From assembly GCA_016858145.1 (NCBI GenBank), contig JAEHOE010000038.1, forward strand, positions 744,001 through 808,000: a stretch of DNA of 64,000 nucleotides. Direction: 5' to 3'. A program made the translations under genes and the position numbers. Positions within the stretch are counted from its first letter, which is position 1; each line of letters opens with the position of its first letter. The notes below the pieces were generated by a model that ran no database searches, was not told where the DNA came from, and was given only the letters and a program-made list of their open reading frames with translations. Positions 55,433-64,000 of this stretch are shown here, one piece after another. This DNA is from Edaphochlamys debaryana. Taxonomy: Eukaryota; Chlorophyta; Chlorophyceae; Chlamydomonadales.

Positions 55433-58400
55433 TTAAGCCCACTCGCCCGTCACGGCGGGAGCAGTGGGAATGCGCTCCCCCTTCTGCCCCTCACCCTTCC
55501 CCTCGCCCTCCTCCCCGCCCTGCCCCGCATCGGCCGCCACCTCGCCCTTCAGCAGCGCCGTCAGCACCTCCGCCACAGCGGCAGACTCTGCCCCCGCCGC
55601 CCCCGCCGTCTTCGCCTTCTTCCCGCCGCCGCCGCCACTGCCGCCGCCGCCAGCTCTGCCGCCGGCCTGGTCCCGCTCGCCAGCGGCGTCGTCACCGCCC
55701 TGCTCCTCGGTGTCGCCCTCCTTCGCGCCGGCCGCCGCTCCGCGGGAGCGCTTGCTGCCAGGGCTCTGGGCCTCAGCCGCCACTGCCGCCATCTCCTGGG
55801 GGTGAGACAGCGTTGCGAGGGCAGAGGACCCGCAGTGTTGAAAGCAAAGCGCAATGCACGAGAACACGCTCGGCTCCGGGCTCCTCCTAAACGGATCATC
55901 CCCGGCCGACAGCTGCTTCCTACGTTCCTCCACTCAACCCTCCCCACCGTCCCCACGCCACCCCTCCAGTACACTCCAGCCCCCTACAGTCCCCGTGCAC
56001 CCCACCTGGGCCGTTGTGTCCAGGGGGTGAGCGGCCGCTGCCTCCGTGGTGTCGTCTAGGGGGGGGGGGGAAGGGACGGAGCGATGTGGCGCTCTGGCAT
56101 CAGACATGGAGGCCAGACCGGGAACTCAGCCACATGCGCAAACGCCTGTATTCTCTCATGTCCCACCCGCGGCAGCTCCGTGCCCTCCTGTTCTGAACCC
56201 ACCCACCCTCACCCCCGCCCACCCACCCAGCGCCTCCTCCCTCGCCCCGATGAGCAGCAGCTCCGTCCCCTGCACGTCCAGCAGTGACACCTCCTCGGCG
56301 CCCACCCAGGCGGTGCCCCCGGCGAAGGCGGAGCGCTGGGCGGGGGTGTAGGCGGGCTCGGGGCCGGCGGAGGGGGCGCCGGGGCGCTTGTTGTTGGGGT
56401 TCTGGGGTGCGGAGGAAGTGGGGTCGAGTCGGTTCCAGGGGTGGAACGACGGGGGTGAGAGTTGTCGGGGCTCTACCTTGCTACGTACCCTTGAGCCCCC
56501 CTCCTCCTTCACGCTCCTTGCCCCGCCTGCTACCCTACGCTCTCCAGGTTCTACGCCCCCAGAAGGGTCGAAGGGGGCGCCATAACGCTCATTTCCCTTA
56601 GGAAGGGTTGAGCGCGGTTGAGAAGAGCAGACCCCCCCACACACACCTTGATGCAGATGACGTAGCGAGCCGAGGGGGCGATGCCCAGCTCCCGCTGCGC
56701 CTCGCCGGGCTCCGTGGGCAGCTGCGGGGGAGGGGGTTGGGGGGTTGGGGGGGACCAGGAGCGGTGGTGGGAAGAAGGATGGGTCGGGCCGGGTCCGCCA
56801 ACGCAAGCACATGGCAAGCCTTAACCTACCGCGCCCCTCTCCGGTCCTCGTGCCTTTCTTTGCCCCCTTGTTGAAGAAGGTTCCCCCCTTGGAGCCCTCA
56901 ATGCCATGTCCTTTCCCTCCTGCCCCTCCGCTCCTATCCCTATCCCTATCCCTCTAGCCCTGCCCCTCCGCTCACGCCCTCCCTTGCACCCCAGCCCCCA
57001 CCTGCAGTAGGTACGCCAGCTCCGTGTGGGTGCGGGTCTTGCCGTGGAGCCTGCGGGGAGGTAACGGGGAGGGACGACGGGATGGGCGCTTCCCACGGCT
57101 CTGAGCGTCATCTCTCGTCTCTCACTCAGTGCCCCTCCCGAGCACTGCCCGTCCCTGCCGAGTCCGGGCCAACAACTACCGCCTCACCGATCAATGCCCC
57201 TCCACCTGTGCCTCCTGCCTGCATCCTCACCGTGAGAAGATGGAGTAGGTGCCCCGCCCCGCCGCCCGCGCCGCCGGCTGCGTGCGCTCCCCCCGGGTCT
57301 TGGTGGCGTAGTGCTCCTCGCCCATGCCCGCAGTCAGGTCGGCCACGGTGGGGGCCACGGCGGCTGGCGGGGGAGGGGTACAGGCAGGAGAGGAGATAGG
57401 GGGTGAGGTGAGATGTGGAGGTGGATGAAAGGAAGTGAAGGCATGGGAGAGGTGGCACGGTATGGCAAGCCGCCCCTGCCTGTGGTCGTCTGGACACGGA
57501 TTGACTGCCTCCCCTCGCTCCGGCGCACCCGCCCCACCGCCCCGTCAGCAATTCCGTCCACCCGTCCCCCTAGGCACCCACAAACGAAGCCGAAGAAGCG
57601 GTCGTGCCTCCGCGCGTCCGGCAGCCGCTTCTTGCCCACCACGATCAGGCGGCACGGCAGGCCGCCGCCAGCCGCCTCGGCACCGCCACCGCCGCTGCCA
57701 CCCTCCCCCTCGCTACCCGTCTCCTTGCTGCCGCCGGCTTCCTCCTTCTCGTCCGCCTTATTGCCGCCCTCAGCCGTGGCGATTTTCTCGCCAGCGTCGT
57801 CCGCTCGGGCGCTGGGGGCGAGCGTGTCGGCCATCTCGTCCTTTCCAGCCGGGGGCCTGGGCGGGGAGGCAGGGGCGCAAGGCACGGGACCATGGGTGCA
57901 GGGCCCGCCGGGCAGGGCACCCTTCCTCCAGCACCCTGACAACCCCCAGGCCCCATCCCCCACCCCACCTGCGAATGCACCTGGGCCTTGCTGCCCCGCT
58001 CCATCCGTGCTGCCCTAGGCCCCGCCCCCATCCAGTTCCCCACCTGCGGTGCCTGGGCTGCATGGCGATGTAGAAGCGTGCCACGTCATCCAGGGAGGAG
58101 GGTTGCAGCTGCTGGACCTGACAGGGGGGGGAGAGGGGAGGGGGAGGGGGGAGGGAGGTCGGATATGTGGCGTGTTGGTCAAATGTGGAAGGCGGGAAGA
58201 GACGGGGGCAAGGGTTGCGCAAGCAGGCAACGTCCGTGAGTGCTCCACCCCCTCCTGTCCTTGAGCGCTCCCTGTCCTTGCCTTGCCTTGCCCCTGCCCC
58301 GTGACCCTACTCAATCCTCCCCAACCTACGCCCCGCTCCTGCTGCCCCCCACCTTGGGTCGATAGAAGAAGAAGATGTGTCCCTCCTCCAGCGCCCCCGG

Positions 58401-58856
58401 AGGCAGCGGTGCAGGCGCAGCCTCCCCCTCCTTCTCCCCCGCCCCCTCCTGCCCCTGCTTCCCCTCGCCACCCCCCCCCTCCGCCCCCAGCTCCCAGTCC
58501 GACTCCGACTCGGGCCCCTCGTCCCCACCCTCCTGCCCCTCTCCCTCCCCCTTCCCCTCCGCCTTCTCCTGGCCCTGCTCCTCCCCCTCTGCTGCCTCGG
58601 GCTCCGCTGCGATTGCCGCCGCTGCTGCGCCCTGCTCCCCCGCCGCGGCCTCCGTCACGCCGCCGTCGTCGTCGCCGCCCTGGCCCTTGTCTTCATCAGC
58701 GGCAGCTGGAGCGGCTGCCTCGCCCTCAGCGGCGGCGCCCGGGGCCTCCGCCGCTGCCGCGGGCGGCTGCTCGTCATCGCCGCCGCCGGCGCCGCTTGCT
58801 GCTGCGGCCTCGACGGGGCCGGGCAGCGCCTGGGGCTTGTCGTCGCCGCCGCTCAT
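55433..58856 (-). CDS. Conserved protein of unknown function (565 aa, 9 exons)
   Basis: Exons: 58856-58353, 58117-58044, 57856-57582, 57363-57231, 57050-57002, 56721-56647, 56401-56227, 56055-56006 and 55795-55433, total 1698 bases with all phases consistent. An acidic, Ala/Glu/Gly-rich N-terminus (1-155) precedes a compact region at about 158-372. That region has EEGHIFFFYRPKV, SSLDDVARFYIAM, CRLIVVGKKRLPD, HDRFFGFV, GEEHYATKTRGERTQPAAR, GTYSIFSR and SARYVICIKNP. From memory these blocks resemble a family found in fungi, plants and some bacteria without an assigned function; I cannot name it. The C-terminus is disordered and has basic patches (GSKRSRG, GGKKAKT) that may be nuclear signals. 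The ATG at 58856 is the first in frame. It sits between two PC4 array members on the same strand. Confidence 0.85.
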
Positions 58857-59672
58857 GGACCTCAACAGGTACTAGGGTTCAAGAGCTGCAGGGTGGCGGC
58901 CGGAACTGGCGGCTGGCTTAGCGTCGGCGTGCTCCGGCGCACTCCGAAAGCGGTAAACGAGCCTTGCACTGCTTGGCCCTTGATGGAAGTTGTGAGGGTA
59001 TGCTATCAGTGAAGGATGGGCACAGCATTCGAGCGAGGGCTAAAGGCATGGCCAGCTTGGGGCCCGCGGGTCGCCACCATCCCCTTCGCACCCCTCACGC
59101 CACAGTGCCATTCAGCTCCCCAGCTCGCCCGGTCCTTAGCCCCCATCCACGTCTCACGCATCCCTCGCCCCTGTTCGTGCCATCCCCGCTCTGTGCATCC
59201 CTTCTCAAGTCCAGCTTTGCCCCGTGGCCCTGTCCCCCGCCCTCTCAGGTAGGAGCGCCGGCAGCCCAGCCCAAACTAATGTCAGCTGACGTTTGCCCAC
59301 TGCGTCCCCCGCCCAACCTCTCCACACGTGCCCAGCAGCACGCCCTTACCACGCCCCGCGGTCACGTCTGCGCTGTGCCCCCCTCCACGCTGCCGGCCTA
59401 CACCTACACCTGCCACAGTGCCGCTCAGCTCCCTGGTACCAAACCCGCATGCCAAGGCCCCACGAGGCTCACGCACATCCCAGGATCGAATGCCCGAAGC
59501 AAGCTTGCTCCACGCATGCCCCGCCGTCTCCCGCAATTCATCAGTCGCCGCCGCTGCCTCCCGCCCTTGACCCCACCCCTGCGCTGCCTGTCCGCCTGCT
59601 GCGGCACCGCTCTGCTGCCCTAGGCTGTTGTGCCCGACGTTATTAGGGCTGAGTTCGTCGTACCGCGCCGCC
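58857..59672. other. Intergenic, no supported gene
   Basis: About 815 bases holding the promoter of the unknown conserved gene and the 3' side of PC4 copy 2. I see no core promoter motif and no minus-strand TGTAA. Confidence 0.4.
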
Positions 59673-62115
59673 CTACGACCTGCTGGCCAGAGCCGCACTG
59701 AGCCCCTCCGCCGCCGCCGCCAGCGCCGCCCACTCGAAGGGGTTCATCCCCAGCCCCTTGTTGCTGGGCAGCTGCTTGCCGCCCTGCTCGTAGTACTCTC
59801 GGACCTGGACGTACGTCGTCCCGTTCCAGTTGGAGATGCTGACGCGCCGGCTACAAGCAAGGCATCAGGGGAGGCGGAGCAGGGGGATGGGGGATAGGGG
59901 TCATCAGCGGTCAAGTGCACACTCCCCGCCGGGGACAGTGCCACAAGACGTCCAATAGCCAACTCCAGCCGTGCACCACCGGCCTCCCACGCAAGTGCAG
60001 TGCGCCTAACCCGTGCCTCCGTGAGTCGTTGCGCACAAACCACAACGCTTTCCGCCCATCCGTCTACCCCACAGCTGCTCCGTACGTAGCCCCGAATGCC
60101 GTTCCTGTCCTCCGGCCCTCTACCGAGGGGTCTGCTGAAGCCGCAAGCGCTCGACCCACATCGCGCCCCCCCCTGCATGCACCCACCTCCCGCTGAGCTG
60201 CACGCTGAAGGCCACGTCCCTGCGCCCCAGCGCCTCGCTGACCGCCGGAACGGAGGCGGCCACGGTGGCGGGGGAGAGCGAGATGCCCTTCCTCTCTGTA
60301 AGAAAGGCAAAGGCGGGATAGGGGACAAAGAGTTCAGGTTGACTGGGGCCGAGGGCTGGGTGGGGACTAGGAGCAGCAGTCATCTTCACGTCGGTGACAT
60401 GGGATCAGTACGACTGACACCAGCACCGTGACGGCCTGGCCAGGCTGTGATGTGGGTCAAGCTGCGGTCCCAGGTACTCCCACGTAGGTACCCACCAGCG
60501 TTACGTGGCTACGGGGCAATCGGGGTGGAGCGGGGGGGGAAGTGGCTCAGGTGAAGGAGGGCTTCGCATCCCGGTTGCGGTATGACTCCACCCCGGCCTT
60601 CCAGTCCCGGTCGCCCTACCCACCAACCCCCTCTCAACATCCTTCCAACCCCGCTTCGTCCCTGCCTCACCTTGAAGCTCTCCTCCATGCGCACCACCAG
60701 CGAGCCCTCGACCCGCGAGACAAAGGCGCGCTTCTTCGGTCCGAGCTGCGAGTCCTGCGACGCCGCATAGACACGGCGGCCGCTGCCGCCGTTCCCGCCC
60801 CCGCCAGCGCTGCGCGGCGCCTCCACGGGCGGCGGCGGCGGCGGCGAAGGCAGGAGGGCGGCCATGGCGCGGATGCTCTCCCCAGCCTCCAGCAGCTTGG
60901 TCGTCTGCTTGACCTGCAGGTTGATCCCCCTCACGGCATTTCGCCTGGGGTGCGTTAGGGGGGACGTGTGACCAGGGACATGTGACCGGTGTGAAGTGGC
61001 CCCCCATCGCACTGCACTACGAGGCAACCGTACCCTGCATTGCTATCGGCCTGGGGCTGCTGCTCATGGGCAGCTAGGGGCTCGCCTAGCACTTGCCGTC
61101 TCTGTCGTGCTCTTGGAGCTTGAGGCAGTACCTGTTGAAAGCGGGTACGGTACGTTGTAAGGCACGGACAGGTGGACCGGTTTACACTACGCACGGAGCC
61201 CACCCAAGGCCCCACCATGGGCAGGAAGGAGAGCAGATCGCCACCTCAGCGGCCCGCTTGTCCGACAGCGCCGCCCGCATGTACCGGCGGTCCTTGAGGG
61301 AGCGCAGCAGGCTGTGGGTGGATGCGTAGGGGAGGGATGGGTCGGGAGGAACGAGTCAACAAGCCAACCATGCCGTATGGCTGTGGGCGTCGGCTGTACT
61401 TGGTGGCTGTGAGGGTATCAAGAGGCGAGGGGTGGTTGCGTCGCCCTGGCTCTCCCCCGTCCTCACCTGGGCAGCAGGCCAGCCAGCGTGTCGAACTCGT
61501 GCAGGCGCAGCGCCAGGCCTATGTTCTTGAACTTGACCTCGTCGTACTCCTGCGGGAATGGCAAGGGCATGGTGCGGTGTACGGGTCAGGCAGGTGTGTG
61601 CCCAAGGGAACGGGGGCCTGCCGCCTCGTCCTCCACCTCTGGTGAAGTGGGTCAAAGATAGATCCTCCCCCCCCCCCTGTGAGGCCCCCCCCCCTGCACC
61701 CCACCCCCCCACCCACATCCAGGTAGCACTCGCGCACGTCCACCATATTGTGACCCTTCCACCGCTGCACGGTGGCCGCCACCTTGACGCTCAGCATCAC
61801 GCGGAGCAGGACCTGGTCCCCGGCCTCGGTGACAGCAGCCTGGGCCACGGCCCCTCCGCCCGAGCCGGCGCCATCACCGCGACCCCGCTTGGCTGCGCGC
61901 TGCTCCGCGACTCCAGGCCCAGACTCGCCGCGGCCCTCGCCGTGGTCAGCGTGAGCGCCATCGTCGACCATGGAAGCAGTAGCAGTAGCAGCAGGACGAG
62001 GCGCGGGCGCCGACTGCGCCTCGACGTCGAGCCAGGCGCCGCGGTCGTCCGCGGCGCGCTTGCGGCCGCCGTCCTGGGGGCGAGGCTCAGGGCCGTCGAT
62101 GCCGGTGGCGTTCAT
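59673..62115 (-). CDS. Protein with four PC4-type ssDNA-binding modules, copy 2 (391 aa, 7 exons)
   Basis: Paralogue of the gene at 51930-54913. Exons: 62115-61717, 61549-61467, 61311-61216, 61131-61093, 60944-60671, 60293-60187 and 59850-59673, total 1176 bases. Exons 2 and 3 have exactly the same lengths (83 and 96) as exons 3 and 4 of copy 1. The modules lie at residues about 104-155 (RVMLSVKVAATVQRWKGHNM, VDVRECYL, NIGLALRLHEF); 172-225 (RAALSDKRAAE, YCLKLQEHDRDGK, RGINLQVKQ); 275-320 (GPKKRAFVSRVEGSLVVRME, RKGISLSPATV); and 333-388 (RRVSISNWNGTTYVQVREYY, LPSNKGLGMNPFEW). The first intron of copy 1 is absent, and the equivalent of its GC donor is a GT donor. AAKRGRGDG near residue 74 may be a nuclear signal. 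Confidence 0.85.
61667..61707. repeat. Cytosine runs in intron 1 of PC4 copy 2
   Basis: C runs of about 11 (61667), 10 (61685) and 7 (61704) lie just inside the 5' end of the intron; the transcript would carry guanine runs able to form a G-quadruplex next to the donor. Confidence 0.7.
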
Positions 62116-63248
62116 CGTGAAGCGCTGAAGGGCCGTGTTGCAGCCGGTGAGTCGAGGAAGGTAAGGTATCAGGCTCGGCACCCGGGCGTCTTGGGCCCAG
62201 CTGCGTCTGTTATGTGGCTTGGTTCCTTGCTCCTACGTATGTGCCTCTTGTATCTGGCGCGTCTGAAGGGGCGGATAAGCGAGAGCGAGGCGCCCTGGCC
62301 CTTTTGAAGCCGCATTTTGGCGCCCCGGCCCGGCATCCGCCGTGCATGCCAACCGTACCCCCGCCGCGTGTTACCTGCACGGGTTTGCCTACTTCAGGCC
62401 TCAGAAAGTGTTGTGAAGGGTAAGGCTATCCAGAGTAAGGCCTACTGTAGGGGGGGGGCGCTGGTCGCCGTGGCGCGCGGAGCCTCGCGGTATCCTGCCT
62501 GGACCTGGACGCGCGCGGTCCCAGTCCGAATGCTGCTCCGGCGCGCGGGGGGGGGGGGGGGGCAGCGTCGCAGCCCGTCGTCGGGCACGCAGTGCTGCAG
62601 CGCAATCCTACCCAGCACCAGGATGACGTCAAGCAGGAGACACAGCACGTCAGTTCGCGGCACCGGCGGGGGGGAGGTTGGCTGCACGCATGCCCAAGGC
62701 AGGCCCGGCACTCAGTAGGTCTTGGGGTCCACTGAATGAACTGCAGTCGGATTGGGGATCCGGGGGCTGTCGAACTGCCGTCTAAACGGCATGCTCCAGC
62801 GGACAGCCACCCAGCAGACAGCGCGTTGGGAAAGGGGGAAGCGGCAGGCGACTGGGTGTGGTCCATATTGATTGTCCTGTGATCCGTTCCACCATAGATC
62901 AACGGTCAGCACCTTTTGCCTGTCCCACCCACATCCTACTCGTGTTCGCACGTCCTGTCCATCCTTCCTGGCCCTCCTGCCCCACAGCTGGCCGCCAGTT
63001 CTTGACCGCGCAAACATGAGCCCTGCACCAAATGGGGAACGACCGGCATGGACCTCAAGGCCACCGCGCGTGCAAGACAGCTTGCGATGACATGTGCTTT
63101 TGCCCATACCTCCATGCAACCCAGCTCCCCCCACCGTGCCCTATGTCGCCGTCCAACCCAAAGGCCACCACGCATCTCCCACGGATCCCGCCCTTCCCAT
63201 CCACTCTCAGTGCTCCGTAGCCCCTTGGCCCCTTCAACTCCTCACCGC
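62116..63248. other. Intergenic between PC4 copies 2 and 3, with a G16 run
   Basis: About 1.1 kb without a supported gene. An uninterrupted run of 16 guanines lies at 62547-62562. It should hold the promoter of PC4 copy 2 and the 3' end of copy 3. Confidence 0.45.
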
Positions 63249-64000
63249 CTACGCCCCGCCCTGCGCCCTGGCCAGTGCAGCGCTGAGCCCCTCCGCTGCC
63301 GCCGCCAGCACCGCCCACTGGGGCGGGCTCATGGACAGCCCCTTCTTGCCGGGGAGCTGCTGCCCGTCCTTCTCGTAGTACTCCCGCACACCCACGTACA
63401 GGCTGCCCTTAAACTCGGACAGGGACACGCGCCGGCTGAAGAGGTTGGGATGGGCAAGAGAGGAGAGGGGCTGAGGAGAGGGCGCACGCCACATAAGAAG
63501 TCGACAGTTTTGCAATACCCCGATCGCGCCAGGTCGACGTGTGAACACCGCAGCACGCACACTGCTCGGGCGTGAGTCGACATGCTCAACCCACATCGCA
63601 TTCCGCCGGCCACGTTGCTCAAGGTGATCTTCCTGTCCTACAGCCCACTGCTGCTTGGTCTGGTGGTGCCACAACCGCACGACCCATATCGCGCCCCCCT
63701 GCACCCACCTTCCGCTGAGCTGCACACTGAAGCCCATGTCCCTCCGCCCCAGCGCCTCGCTGACCGCCGGCACGGAGGCGGCCACGGTGGCCCAGTCGGC
63801 GGGGGAGAGCGCAATGCCCTTTTGGCCTGTAGAGGGGGAGCGAGACCAGGGAAGGGGGTGTCAAGCATGTGTCGACGGGACCCCCGGGCGTGAACGGCAG
63901 ACAGCCTCAAGGCAAGATGTGCTTGCGGCTGTGCTCCACGAGGCTGGAAACCCAGTGCCTTGACAAGCGTGTTATCCCAACTGCCTGTGAGCCTCACCTG
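63249..64000 (-). CDS. PC4-module protein, copy 3, C-terminal part only (runs off the window)
   Basis: The last two complete exons, 63826-63709 and 63435-63249, encode the end of a third array member: KGIALSPADWATVAASVPAV, GFSVQLSG, then the final PC4 module RRVSLSEFKGSLYVGVREYY, LPGKKGLSMSPPQWAVLAAA and the stop at 63249. The last exon is 187 bases, the same length as in copy 1. A donor (plus-strand CCTCAC/CTG) at 63997/63998 shows that a further exon begins at the window edge. The 5' part and module count cannot be seen. This module keeps the PC4 pattern of basic and aromatic residues. Confidence 0.85.

Noticed and set aside
1..64000. tRNA, rRNA or known structured RNA genes
   Set aside because: I looked for cloverleaf-like stretches and conserved rRNA words by eye and saw none; a covariance-model scan would be needed to exclude small ones.

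Overview
The window looks like nuclear DNA of a green alga of the Chlamydomonas/volvocine type. It is GC-rich, and its genes are split into many short exons with strong GTGAGN...NCAG introns. Candidate TGTAA poly(A) signals lie behind some genes, Ala/Gly/Pro/Ser-rich low-complexity linkers are abundant, and two proteins begin with algal plastid transit peptides. No bacterial operon, CRISPR array, rRNA or tRNA was seen. I joined exons by hand from splice sites, phase and protein continuity; every complete spliced coding sequence below except the weak 16.7-18.6 kb model was summed and is divisible by three.

Left part (0-20 kb): an F-box/leucine-rich-repeat gene on the minus strand (9-3517) diverges from a plastid nucleoside diphosphate kinase (3994-5224, +). 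Next come a tiny Kish/TMEM167 secretory-pathway gene (6234-6902, +) and a 14-exon plastid PAP/fibrillin gene with an unusual lysine/glutamate/alanine-rich C-terminus (8303-14726, +). Just downstream lies an inverted, partial copy of the transit-peptide exon of that gene, joined to a repeat that also sits in its second intron (15.4-15.75 kb). A weakly supported minus-strand gene (16679-18606) and decayed sequence follow.

Middle part (21-38 kb): an 18-exon, 1669-residue protein of unknown function (20975-30117, -) diverges from a tandem pair of beta-propeller plus BTB genes (31096-32646 and 33722-35287, +). About 3 kb of DNA without an obvious gene follows.

Right part (38-64 kb): every gene is on the minus strand. 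First is a 17-exon, 2799-residue soluble guanylyl cyclase with a PAS-like region that appears to be split by more than 1000 low-complexity residues (38283-50422). After it lies an array of at least three related genes, each complete copy coding for four PC4-type single-strand-DNA-binding modules (51930-54913, 59673-62115, and 63249 to the window edge). A conserved gene of unknown function (55433-58856) lies between the first two.

The observations most worth following are the tetra-PC4 array, a long near-perfect hairpin inside an intron of its first member (54673-54771), the inverted transit-peptide copy, and the interrupted PAS region of the cyclase.
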